From positions 62,001 through 126,000 of the forward strand of contig SAXG01000031.1 in NCBI GenBank assembly GCA_012932865.1: a DNA stretch of 64,000 nucleotides. The letters are read 5' to 3'. Below the pieces are notes generated by a model. That model did not search any database. It had not been told where the DNA came from and was given only the letters and a program-made list of their open reading frames with translations. Below, piece by piece: positions 24,711 through 36,286 of this stretch. Source of the stretch: Amylostereum areolatum (taxonomy: Eukaryota > Basidiomycota > Agaricomycetes > Russulales > Stereaceae). Position 1 is the stretch's first letter; every line of letters begins with the position of its first letter. A program made the translations under genes and the position numbers.

Positions 24711-27333
24711 TCAAGCTTCAAGATGAGTAAAATAATTCGACGAGATGGCCGATCCAGGAGACGGATTGTACTCAGGAGGTTGCTCCGAGCGTTGTCGCAG
24801 GAGCATGACCAGTTCTCGCAAGAGCGTGGAGGTCTGTTCAGGCTGCTCCGAGTCCCCCACACTCGTCATGTTCGTGATCGTGGACCCCATATTAGCACTT
24901 CCTGATCCAGGGACAGGGGGTATCGCTACAGATGGTTCCAACACCTCGCGCTGCCTCCGCTCCGCATCGCGCTGTAGCAGCGTTGCTTTGGATAAGCTTC
25001 TCCAGGCTGTAGCAGGAGGATCTGCTCGAAAGGCGGTTGTGTCCGTGAATGGGTTGATAGATGAGTCTCCTGCTTCATCGCTCTCGCGGGTGCGTCCCAT
25101 GGGTTCAGGTATACCGCGTCTCCGATGTTGATGACGGACGCAAAACAGGACCAGCAAACAGATGATCATGGCTCCGACTACGCCACCCACAGCGCCACCA
25201 GCAATTTCTCCGACAGGAGGCGAAGAGTGGTGGTTTGAAGAGGAGATGGTCGGAGAGACGGTCGTAGAGACGGTTTCGGTCGGCCCTGATGCCGATGTAG
25301 TTGTTCTATGCACAGCGGGGTCAGCCTCATCTTCCGGATGAATCGGTGGATAGTACGCTTACATAGTGGGAGGATCTACTGCATCGAGAGCCGAGTTAAA
25401 AACGTCGAGGGCAGCGATGGTTCCTCTGTACGTTGCCGTCGCAGATGTGTTCACTCCCGCCCAATTCGACGAGTAGAGGGGCCTGTCCTTGTTCGCGACC
25501 GCCAGAATTGCGTTGATCTGCGGTGAAACAACAAGGGGTACTCAGAAGAAGACAGATAGAATAAGTGCGTTGCACTTACCTGGACGTTTGTATAGCTATC
25601 AATCAACAACGCCATAGCAGAATTACGGTCACTTCGAACGCGCGCCTCATGCAGTCCGCGAATGAAGATTCCTATCACCTTGTGAGAATCGCAGGTCAAG
25701 ACGACCCCACAGCTGCGTTTGCGTACCTTTGGAAGCACTGTATATAGAATCGCCGTTTGGGGCATCTGGGAACCTAGCTAGTCAGCAGGACGGCGTGGCA
25801 TGGGAGATGACTTCCTCACCTTCCGTGATAACTCCGTCGGCTCTCGTCCACTGAGTGGTCTTGACCGTGGATGCAACAACCGTGTTCAGACTAGACGAAT
25901 AGGCAAGGATGTTTGGTCAAAAGCAAATGCTCGTTAAACGTACATACGCACTGTTCAGACCACGTCTCGTCACCGGTGACATTGGCGATGATAGCAAGGC
26001 CTTCAACGAAAAAACCCGAATAGTGAGACTCGATGAGGCTTTCGTCGGCAACACAGGTCACAAGATTGTAGCCATTGACGACGACGCCGCTTTGGTACAA
26101 TGTGTTGTTAATGAATGTAGCTGAGAGTGTCGCTGCATCCAGGTATTTGCTGTCCTTACTCTCTTCGTATAGATACGCAGAAAGTCTAGTGAGACCACCG
26201 AGTGGATGTCAGATTTGATGGACCACAAATATCGTGGAATGTGCTTACACCATGAATGCGCTGGGAAGGGAATGATATGGACAAAGTCAGACCCAGGGTA
26301 GTACCCAGTAGCTGAGATACAAGTGACGAACCCGACGGCGGGTGCGTCAGCCGATGTGTCGGTGGTTGTGTTGCCGAAATTCTACGGCAGTGAGTCAAGG
26401 TGCTATCAAGCGGGTTTTCACTCACAGTCAATACAGCGCCGGTGGCGACGGTGGATGCTGGCTCATAAAAGGGTAGGCGTGAATCCAGGAGAGGCTATAT
26501 GTGAGAACGTACCCGGAACTGAGGTGCACTGGGATCCCGGAGCGATGGAGACGTTGCGTACGGGGGTCGTTCCAGCTGTCGCCTCGGCTTCGCTGATCCA
26601 GTACGGAAACGTTTGATTCCAAATTTGGATGGCAGTGTTGAGGAAAGATACTTCGCCGTATGCGCGATACGCGTAATAGCAAGCGAGGCCCCAAAATCTG
26701 CGTGGTTGAGAAAGAATGATGTGACCGCGGTTTCATGTGCTCACGTCGGGTCTCTGTTGACTTGCTACAAAGGCGCGCAGAGTGAACACAATGTTCAGAC
26801 ATTCGGTGACTCGGACGTACTCTGTAGTACAGAGACGCCAGTTAGGACATACACGAAGGCTACAGGGAGTTCCGAGTGGAGCACGACGTACACTGTGGCG
26901 CTGAGAAAGTAAAGCGGGTGAGCCCCTGGCGGGTATGTCCGCACTAAATTCTCAACGACGGTTTGATAGGTTTTATTCTTGCGGTAGAGGTCGTTGGTGG
27001 CAAGTACGGCCACCATGTCCGCGGTCAGATTGTCATCGAGCGCTACGAAAGATATGTTGGGAAGGTAAGGAACATATGGGACTGTTGCATACCGGCAACT
27101 GCTGGTGATGAAGCGCTGGCCAGTACATCCGACGCCGAGCTGGCGAGTTCGTCGAGTTCGTTGTAAGAGAGAGTGGTACGATTCTACATGAAAGAGGTTA
27201 GTCAGTGTTAAGAAGGGCCATAAGGTGATTAGTGTTTCACCCAGTCTTGCGGGACCGATAAATCCTGAGCGAATACGGGCAGGAAGAAGAGGATGAAGGT
27301 AAGAGAGCCAAAAAGATAGGGTGAAAATAGCAT
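24711..27333 (-). CDS. GH76-type glycoside hydrolase, membrane-anchored, copy 2
   Basis: This is a tandem paralogue of the gene at 19685, with the same exon order, highly similar introns and an offset of about 5.04 kb. It starts at 27333 with MLFSPYLFGSLTFILFFLPV and a predicted cut near FAQDL. The catalytic-region segments are the same as in copy 1 (FWGLACYYAYRAYG, LYEESKDSKYLDAA, NGYNLVTC). The Ser/Thr linker, TM helix (AIAGGAVGGVVGAMIICLL-like) and cytoplasmic tail with LLRELVMLLRQRSE are retained. The tail differs more than the catalytic part. A TATATATA box lies 66-75 bp upstream (27399-27408). The intact frame suggests both copies are functional, with possibly different expression. GH76 activity on mannan is the family-based inference. 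Confidence 0.8.
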
Positions 27334-27398
27334 CGTGAGGAGGGCCTAGGGGCGGACGACTTTGGGGAGCTGTTATGATAGTGGGGTTGGTTACGGGC

Positions 27399-27408
27399 AT
27401 ATATATAC
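27399..27408 (-). promoter_or_regulatory. TATA box of GH76 copy 2
   Basis: ATATATATAC lies about 70 bp before the ATG of copy 2. The equivalent position upstream of copy 1 lacks such a box. Confidence 0.5.
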
Positions 27409-27877
27409 GCTAAAGAGGGCGGGGTAGGTAGACGGACCAAATCGGCGGCTGATAAGATGCAGCTGTATAGACTGCGACTCAGAAGTGCAGTATGTTCTGA
27501 TGTTTGCCGATTGAACGCGTAATCGCATTCTTGCTATGTGCATCGACGAAGCGCGTGGAGCAACTGCCAGTAACTGCCCCGGCTGATGAACAACAAAACA
27601 GGAAAGCTGGCCTGTTTAAGTAAGCGTCGAGTCATTCGTCATTGTGATGGAACCCACGGAAGTAGGGAGCTATACTCCCATCACCACGGCGCATGGCCAG
27701 CACGGACGCTTCTACTGAAGGCAGCTCGATGTCGTCTTGAGTCTAGCCTGTTTAGGACTGGTGACTAGAAAAGAAGACATAGTTGCATACAAACAAGCAC
27801 CACGTACGTGCGCAAGGGCGAAGGCACTCAAATATAACTGGCACTGGCAAAGTACAAAAGTAGTGGGAGGGCCTCCG

Positions 27878-28312
27878 ACAGTAAATTCTCAACGCCGGTT
27901 TTAGTTTGATGGGTTTTATCTTTGCTGTTGGCGGCGCGAACGGTGATACTAGGAAAGATGTGTTACTGTAATGAAGCAATGATCAGCTCTCATTGGTAAG
28001 GTTGGGAAGTAGATGCAGTGCACTACTGACACATGATTTCTTGACCACAGTGTGGGTAGACAGCGAGAAAGCGTTGTGGATCTTATTGAGTGCCGAACGA
28101 GTATAAGTGTCTCTTCCACACGGTTGAGATCGCGCGTCTGTCTTCTGTTTGCAAACAACGGAACGCGACACGCAGTAAGATACCTGATTATCAAGCATCG
28201 TGAGTCGCTGCAACGTAGTCGGTGACTCGGACGCGGTCAGAAGCCAACGCGTGCACAACGTACGGGTATACGTACTGTTCAGACCACGTCTCAAAGTTTC
28301 ACCGGTAAGTCA
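27878..28312 (-). pseudogene. Relics of further GH76 copies
   Basis: Two short stretches match the GH76 genes. At about 27878-27935, reading minus, AAAGATAAAACCCATCAAAC followed by GTTGAGAATTTA corresponds to the exon coding RKNKTYQTVVENL. At about 28265-28312, the plus-strand CTGTTCAGACCACGTCTC followed by CACCGG corresponds to the exon coding VTGDETWSEQ. They lie in the same orientation, but the N-terminal fragment precedes the internal one on the plus strand, the reverse of an intact copy. They are therefore either fragments of two different decayed copies or a rearranged one. No reading frame survives. Confidence 0.55.
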
Positions 28313-28694
28313 TCGACGAGTCTTCGTCACTGTCCCAAGCGGCTGGCCCGTGTCATGAATGAGGCGCGCAACTCCATGCGTGGGCAAAAAGGACGAGAGC
28401 TCTCTTCCATGTGCGTGTATTTTGACATCTCGAACAGTATGTTCTGTACAAGAGGCGACCTAGAAGCGAAACCTAAAAGCTCCGTCCCCCAGATTCGACT
28501 TTAAGTATGGAAAGGGACCACGATATGGATGAAACACACGGACGTAAAGACGGAACAAAAAGAAGAAACCAATCACTGGTGCCCTGCGCGGCATGCGTGT
28601 AGGTATGAGAATGGATGTTAAAAGAAGTCCAACACGGGGCGACCTCGAAGACGCAGGGCCAGAATAATCAGCTCTGACGCCAAGGGCCTCGAGT

Positions 28695-29764
28695 CTAGTG
28701 CTTCAGCGGCTTGTGCTCCAGACCGTACATGACGGCAGGAACATCACCCTCGGCATCGATGAAGCTAGACCCGGCGTGCACGCAGTGGGACGCATCTTTG
28801 GCACGGCTATAGCCGGAGAGGCAGCGATGGACGACGCATTGGCCGGACAGGCAGGAGACGTCCGCGACGCCAGGAAGCGTCGTGCAGTCCATACCGACGG
28901 GGGTATAGGGCGTCAACGGAAGAGTACAGCCGCCGCCTGTACCGCGCTCATCAGCCCAACGTAAATCAGAAAAAGAGGGAAGGTAGACTGACAGCTTTCG
29001 AGATTATTGTACGTGTCGACGCACTCCCATGCACGCGCTCCGCCTCCGAACACGCCGCATGCCATGTGTCCTTCACCAAGCACGTTGCACATACCCGAGC
29101 CCGTCCAACGCTTCTCGCGCTTCGAGATGGGCTTCGCGGATGGGCACGACTTGACCTTGCCGCAGACGCCATTGCACACGGTGTTGGGCGGCTCGCAGAC
29201 GCACGCAGTAGGGGCCTGCGGGGGTTCGGGGGTGAAGCCATCGCTGCACGAAAAGCCACAGGGGTTCTTGCCGATGCAGGCGGGAACGGCGTGTTCGGGG
29301 TACGTGCAATGAGACTTGGGGGCATTCTCGTTGATCTAGGGTGGACGGAAAATGCGGCTCAGCGTGATGTGGACGGGAGAAGTTGGTAGGAGGGTACGAA
29401 CGAGAGCAGTGAGCGCGGTAGTCACCGCGTCCTTACCGGCGAGGCCAACGCCGGCGATAGCTACGGCGTTCGTTTCGATGAAGAGGGGAAGAGCGGAGAT
29501 ACAGAGACAGACGTCTAAAAGCAAGTGAGATTACGCGGGGATGATTCGGTCGAAACGGAGGTAAGGAAAGAGAGCCATACCAAGAACGCCAACGACGATC
29601 ACGATGCCGAGGACGTCCAACTTGAGGTCGACATCCAGAGCAGCACAGACGTCGAGCAGGGCGCGACTGTCGAGCGGGTGCGGGTTTGGGTTGCGACCAT
29701 CCAGGGAAGATGCGCGCGCGCCGGCAAGGAGGCCAATGAAAGGGAGTGTGCGGAAGAAACGCAT
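28695..29764 (-). CDS. priA-like: priA-like cysteine-rich secreted protein
   Basis: Four exons from ATG at 29764 to TAG at 28695 give about 275 residues. A signal peptide is present (MRFFRTLPFIGLLAGARA). A hydrophobic N-terminal half is followed by a cysteine-rich half with CIGKNPCGFSCSDGF, CVCEPPNTVC, CGVFGGGARAWECVDT, LESCGGC, GMDCTTLPGVADVSC and CVVHRCLSGYS. This arrangement, especially the AWECVDT...LESCGGC...GMDC block, is that of the PriA family first described from Lentinula edodes as a gene expressed in primordia. Its molecular function is unknown. The last intron splits the LESC/GGC segment, and the splice restores the frame. A CATAAAAA element lies about 90 bp upstream of the start. 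Confidence 0.85.
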
Positions 29765-32700
29765 GGTGGTGTAGTGTATGAAAGTCGAAAAATGAAAACC
29801 AATGATGAGCACAGAGGGCGTGGGCTCAAAGGGTTTGTCTATAGCAGTACGGGGTTTTTATGCACTTTCTTCTTCCCCTGCCATTGGCCGAAGAATCCCG
29901 TTGGTGAATGGAACAAGGTATCCCCTCGGCATGTTGGCCGCTCTTGAATGAGATTAGAAACTCGAAACGAGGACCGATGCAAAGGCTCGACCTGGGCTCT
30001 GGCTGCAACACGCAGGTGAACGCGCAAGGGGAGGCTTGAGGCCGATGACCTGATCGGGTTTTCCGTACATCTTCTATGCGGCCGTCAGGCTCCAGTGGAT
30101 GTAGAACGGGTGGATGTCATTTCGCGATGGTGATGTGCGGGTACGCGCTGTCGGAGTCGACCGAAGCAAGCGTCAGTGTCAATGCCTTCTAGACCTGCAA
30201 ACCTGTACTTAAGAGGAATATGGGGATGAGTTGCCGTGAACGTACCTGTGGGCTTGATATCGCGTTCTCAGAATCCCATATCTGACGTAGATTAAGGCCA
30301 CATTGATCCATCCGTCGTGTGGACACGCCTACAGTCAAGACGTGGCATAACTGGCAGGTAGACTGTAATATGCCAGGCCGAGGATAACCACGGTGCTACA
30401 CAAGATGTCAAGCGGAACCGCAATGACGGGCAGTGAGCTGGAGGAAAGTTGGAAAAAGGAACCGAGAGGCTCGTATTCATCGTCAATGCTTTCGTATTTC
30501 GGATCGTATCAGTATCGAACACGATGAATTCGTTGGCAACGACCAGGCGTGTCATTTTCAACGGCGAATTTGGGAAAAGCCACAGGAACGATAGAGAAGA
30601 AAGGGACTCCGGAAACGCGAGGCGGAGATGATCATGGTGGCAGGAAGCAAGGAGTGATTTACGTAAGTCCATTTACCGCGCTCATCTTTCCGAGTGAAAG
30701 TCGGAACTCTTTTATTTTCTCATTTCGTCCATTCCCATTCCCTTGCAGAAAACCGTGTGCTCCTTGCTGAGCGCGAACTAGATCTCGAAAAAAAATCCTT
30801 CCCACTTCAGCTCATACAAAGGTATCCGGCCGCATCCCGTCATCACTAGCGTCTAACATTGCCCCGGAATGAAGGGCGTCTCACAGAGTTCGCACACGTC
30901 AAGCCTCCCGGTCACCGTGGTGCATGTGGCCCCGAGTCGTGGGATCGCACAGGCGGTTGACGACGACTTTGAGCCACCATGATGCTCTCTATTTTCGTAG
31001 GCGGTCCTCCGGATATCTTTGGCTACAAGCGCGACAGCTCATCGTCCCGAAGTACAGTACGTCCTGCCCTCGCAGTCTCAGGCTAACGCCCTGACGTCCC
31101 AGCCTGAGTTTGGGGCCCGGGTATCGAGCTAGGTATGATCGCAAAAGTGGAAGCTTATCGAACTTGGTGACACCTCTCCGGGGCGGCGGGGTCTATTCAA
31201 AGCTTATCTTTACCTATGCCCTCATCTGCAGCGTGTGGATCCACTGCGCACAAAGAACGAGGGCATCTTCTCTGTACCTTCAGCCAAGCACATCCAAGTT
31301 GGCCGAACGCCAGGTTATGTCAGAAAGGTGATAATATCGGGAGCTCGTCGACTCATCCGGCGGATCGGCCTCCGTTGATGTATTCCTGGTGGTGGGGGTG
31401 GTCCAGGGTGTGCATAAGGCCAGAGAGCCAAAGCACTAGGCCGAGCGGATACTGGGGTTGGATGAGTTCCCAGTACCACCACCTGTCCGCCCTTATGTGG
31501 TTTACGTCACTCAAGGCAAGCACACGCTCGTCTACCAACGCGTGGTGCATCGATCTCCCATTGTATACAAGCAACCCTTACGAGGTACATACTAATGAAT
31601 AGGATGACCTCACTCTGAGTTTTTTAGAGCGCCACAGAGGAAGAGTAGCGGGCACAAGGGGCCGAGGACGGCATCTACCCCCCCCCCCCCCCCGGCTCTT
31701 CAAGCTTCAACGGCTCGTTCAAGGCTCGTTTAAAGTTGGAAAACCAGGTCGTGATCCCGAACGAAATCCGAGGATCAACTACGTGTCTGTGGCAGTCTCG
31801 ATGTGTGCGATGAATGGTGCATACACCTTGTGAGTCCTCAGCTGGTCTACTCCACGCCGTGCATGGTGTCCTGATTCTTCCAACTGCGGCTAACTTGTTC
31901 ATCTGAAGGCTGTCGCGGAAAGGGTGGCGTATTGATAGAGGTGTCCATGACCCCTCCACATACAAAGTTTCTCCAGCTCGCGGCGGTGGCCCCTTGCACC
32001 TGTCAGGCTGTCCGCCATGGTCACATCGTTGGGCTGCATGGTACCCCCGGGTCTACTCAATTCAGATCTTCCACTTTAACAGCACCTCCTACCTTTGCCC
32101 ATTTCTTCACACATGTCCGCCTTTCTCTTACGACATATCCGCTTGGCACACTAGAATAACTCTTCGCGTCCACCCAATGCGCGGCGCAAGCATGGTCGAA
32201 CGCCCAGGCACTCAAGCAAGTTGAGTAGTTTAGAGGGAGCCGATCCTCCTTCGAGGGGCATGTGCGGACCTAACGGACGGTAATGAGACGGTAATGGGCG
32301 TCGACTCGGGTGCTGTTTGTATACTGTTGCCCGGGGTTAGGCGTACTTGTCGTGCCTTTCTTCATGCGGCGGAGGATCTCTCACTCTCCCTGAGCCTTCG
32401 AGCATGAATGTTACTTCAGCTACCCTGACGTCTATCTGCGCCTTCGGTCCTACAGAGAATCTTGACAGACCGCGAACTTTGAGTCCACACGGGTAGTTGG
32501 AATAGGTAGGAATGAGCATTCGCAAGAGATACCAGACACAAATCAGAAACCAAAAGGGAGAAGAAAACGCATTGTAAAGTATGCGAAAGAGATACTAGAG
32601 CGTGGATGTATGGAAAAGACAATATGTGCAGATAGTGAAAAGTCCTATAGGAAACCCGATGACGAGACACAGTGACGATGATGATGGTGATGTAAGTACA

Positions 32701-32776
32701 GTGCAATGCCGAGAAACGACGCAAACGGTCTAGGAAAAAAAACAGAATAGAGACGAGGAGAGAGTTGGAGAAGTCT
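29765..32776. other. Intergenic region with possible gene debris
   Basis: I see no supported gene. A minus-strand frame at 31353-31574 has a coding-like, Trp- and His-rich composition (WYWELIQPQYPLGLVLWLSG, then HTLDHPHHQEY) but no start context, splice partners or known family. A 17-C run lies at 31678-31694. Confidence 0.4.
31678..31694. repeat. Poly-C tract of 17
   Basis: An uninterrupted run of 17 C bases, flanked by a T-A dinucleotide and GGCTCTTC. Confidence 0.95.
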
Positions 32777-35700
32777 TTACGAGTCGGCCCAGATCTCGGA
32801 ATCCATGAACACCGGCTGGTAATCCCTGTTCTCGTCGTAATGCACCCAGTCCTGTATATCCCAATCCATCTCACCCTCCTCCATCACGGCCTCGACCTCC
32901 CTTTCTTCTTCTCCTGCATCCGAAAAGTCATCGTCCATAAACCAGTCCTCGCCCGGCTCCGAGGGAGGCCAATAGTCATGCGGCCACACATTGTCCAGCT
33001 GGTCCAACGTCGCCAGCAGGACCCGTGCGCTTGTGCACGAGTCCGAAGCGCGCGCCGCTCCTGCGCGCGAAGGTAACGCTCCTCCACCGCCTCGGCCTTG
33101 TCGTCGACCAACTGCAGGACCTCCGCCTGCGTCGGCTGGACATACTTCGCGCCCTCGACATTGCCCGCGTCAGGCAGCCTCCGCCTGCGCGCAGACGACG
33201 GCGACGGTCCTCGAGACGGTACATGCGCCAGTGGCGAAGCGCCGTCCACCATGCCCGGTTTGCGGCGTCCTCCCGAACGTTGAGGGAGAACGGCTCGAGA
33301 TCTCCCCAGATGGTTTCCGCACGGGTGCGCCCGTTGTTCTCGTCCGCGAGGTCGGCCTGGACGATGGAGACGTTGCGCTCGTCCTGCTCGCGGATGGCGC
33401 TCAGCACGTCGTCGACCTCGGCCAACCCGGGGTTGTCACCGTTCACGCTCGCGATGTCGAACCGGCGCTCAGCCATGACGAGCTTGTCGCGGCGGCGGCG
33501 GAGAGCGGCTTCGGTCTCCTGAATCTGGTGCTCTTGCTCGCGTAGACTATTCCTCTGGAACTCGATGACTTCAAGGCGACGACGATTGCCAATGACAAGG
33601 TCATCGAGGGTTTCTCGAGAGGCGAGCTCGCGCGCGCGCTCGCGTTCTTCCTCGGGGGTCGGGTGGGGGCGGGGCCTCGCTGCCTTGGTCGGAAGAGGCA
33701 ACGGAATGGGCAGTCGTCGTTACCGTTGTCTAGCTCCGCCTCTACTTCTACGGTTGAGCCAGACAGCCCAGAGGCAGTAGCACCGTCGCCGGCAGGGGTG
33801 AGATCAGCAGCGGTCGCTGAGGCTTGCACATTGGAAGTCGAAGCGACGGGGGCTTGGTCGGTCTCGGCGGTGGGAGATTGGGGCGGGTCGAAATAAACAA
33901 CAGGCTGTCGGACCAAAAAGTTGCGTCGACGAGGGGACGGCGACGGCGGGGTCTCGGGCGCGGGCTGAGGCTGGGCGGTGGCGATCTCGGCGGGAGGGAC
34001 TGATGATTCCTCGACGGGCGCGACGGAAGACTCGACGGGAGCTACCGAGGGCTCTGCGAGGAAAGCAGGAGCAGGAACAGCATTATCGATACCGAGCGAC
34101 GACTCGGTGTCCGATCCCAAAAGCTCCGCGAGGGGACGGATAGGTGGCGTGTTGCCCGTGTGGTGAATTCGCATCTCGCTATCGGGCTCGAAGAAGTTGT
34201 TGGGTGGGCGCCCGCCTCCAAAGCGCCAGAAAGCGGCGAGATTGAAGGCTTCGCCGGGCTGGGCTGAGCGCTCCGCAACGGCTTGTGAGTTAGATGGGCC
34301 AGCGGTGGGTTGCGAAGAGCTTGAAGAGCCTGCGATAAATTGCGAACCAGAAGGACCCGCGCCGGAATGGGCACCTGAAGGACCCGCGCCGGATTGAGAG
34401 CCTGAAGGACCGGCGGTGGCTGGAGTACGGGTGGTCTTGGACGTCGGCGCGAGGCGCGTGCGCTTCGCGCGAGTGGCAGGGCCCTCAGCCTCTTCATCTT
34501 CGTCGGTATGACCAACGGCGACGGACCGTGCACGCTTGGTGCTCGCCGAGGAAGGTGCCTGAGCCTGTTGAACAGACGGAGCGCGGGCGACTTTCTCGAC
34601 GGTGAATGGATCAGGGGACGGAGGGGCGGGAGCTTTCGCCTTGCCTTTGCCTTTACCCTTGTAAACGGGCACAGGTGTAACGGGAGAGCTTGGGGAGGAA
34701 GGAGGATCCGGGGTGAACTGCCCTGCCTTTGCCCTTGATGAGCGCGGGGTCCTTGGACGGGTGGGGGGAAGACCTTCGACGTTTCTGTTTGGGTGCCTCC
34801 GCCTCTTCGTCCTCCGCCTCTTTTTCGCTGTCGTCGTCGTCGTCGCTGTCGCCAGCGAAGCGGGCGCGCTTGCTTCCGGCGGAGACGGCAGAGCGGCTGG
34901 TGGAGGCCTCGGGCGTCCAGGTGGCGGGAACTAGGACGTGGTGGTTTGGATACGCAGTAATCCTTGTCCGCCGCCGTGAACTTCTGGCCGTCGAAGCGCC
35001 AGGCATCGACCTCGAGTCCGTTCTCGTCGAGTCCGAGGACGAGGGGGAGGGTCATGGCTTGGACCATAAAGTTGGGCGTACCCCGGCTCGGGTGGTTGCC
35101 TAACACGAGGAAAGAAGAAGTCAGCATTGATTATGCCACCGTCCACTGCTTAAAAAGGCAAGGGGGAAAGCGCACCCTTTAAACATGGCTCCAGGCTGGA
35201 CGACGCGCTCGCCGTTCTCGTCGGTCAAGATTTCCAGACCCCCGCGGCGGGCGATCTCTCTTCGCGACGGGCAGATTGAGCTTCCCAAGCTCGAGCAGGA
35301 GAGCGTTGCGCGCGTTCTCCTCCTGGCCACAGGCCTTGTACAAGGCAATGCGGCGCTGGGTGTAGGCCTCAATGTCGGCCTTGGCGGTGGCAAGTTGGGC
35401 CTCGAGGGCCTCTTGTTCGGCGAGAACGGCTTGAAGCATTTCCGCAGGGGAGGGCGTGGAGACAAGGGCTGGCGTTGACTGTGCGGGTTGGCTTTCGGAG
35501 GTGGATGGACCTGGGATGGGGGAAGGAGGGGGCGGGGAAGGGATGGCAATCGGGGTGATGGTGATTTGCTTGCGAGTGCCAAAGATGGCAGAGGCGATAT
35601 CGTCGCGAGCAAGGTTGCTGTCGACGTTGAGGTGCTATACGACGGGATGTGAGCAGGGGGGGATGAGAGCAGAGAATGTCGACAAGGTCCACACACCTGA

Positions 35701-35807
35701 GCGATCGCGCGCACTTCGTCGTCGTCGAGTTTCTCAAACTGTTTGCGGGTGAGGCGTTTCGATTTGGGCGCTGGCGCCTGGCGAGGGGTGGGTGCTTTGC
35801 GAGCCAT
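32777..35807 (-). pseudogene. Large hypothetical gene with SAP-like N-terminus, multiply frameshifted
   Basis: Coding-like frames succeed each other from an ATG at 35807 to a stop at 32777. The N-terminal part (LTRKQFEKLDDDEVRAIAQ, joined by an intron to HLNVDSNLARDDIASAIFG) resembles a SAP/HeH-like helix-extended-loop fold. A coiled-coil region and TDENGERVVQPGAMFKG follow. Next come GTPNFMVQAMTLPLVLGL and LEVDAWRFDGQKF, an acidic and KR-rich segment, a long Pro/Ser/Ala-rich middle, a second coiled coil (EEERERARELASRETL) and an acidic C-terminus. Frame changes without splice sites occur near 35258, 35168, 34965, 34725, 33715, 33190 and 33028, for example a missing C in the CCC of PIPLPLPTK near 33715. 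I recognise no family for the whole protein. It looks like a recently inactivated gene. Confidence 0.6.
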
Positions 35808-36286
35808 GTTGGTTCTGGGACGCTGTGTGCAAGGGAGGAGGGAGGGAGGGATGAGGGACACGAGAACTTTATGGCGTGGTCGTGGTGGGGGGAGAAAAGC
35901 AGGAGGCGCTTACGCACGCGCCCTCCTTGTTCTTATATGCGCCCCAGAGAAGAACAATACGTGAAAATAAGCGGGCCTCAACGCGCGGCAACCCCGCTCT
36001 CTGCTATTGTGCTCCCGTTTGGGAAATGCGGCTGTGTTGTTCTATTTGGCCGAGGCGGAGACTTGCCTTGTTCTTCTTTCCTTCCGGAATGATACCGGTC
36101 CGCCTGAGACAGCGGTTTGGTTTTTTTAAATCGATAAACAAGGTTACAACACGATAATAACAAGGTAGTGATCTAGTACGAGGAAGACATGGCCCGTCGT
36201 CAGCGTTCGTCGTCTTTGCTGGGCGAGAGAGAGGTAAGGCTTACATGCTACAGATAGGGAGACTCCGGACCGAACTAGGAACAGGC

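Noticed and set aside
30292..30672. Open frame on the minus strand with hydrophobic segments
   Set aside because: The hydrophobic part lies in a different frame from the rest and no splice sites join them.
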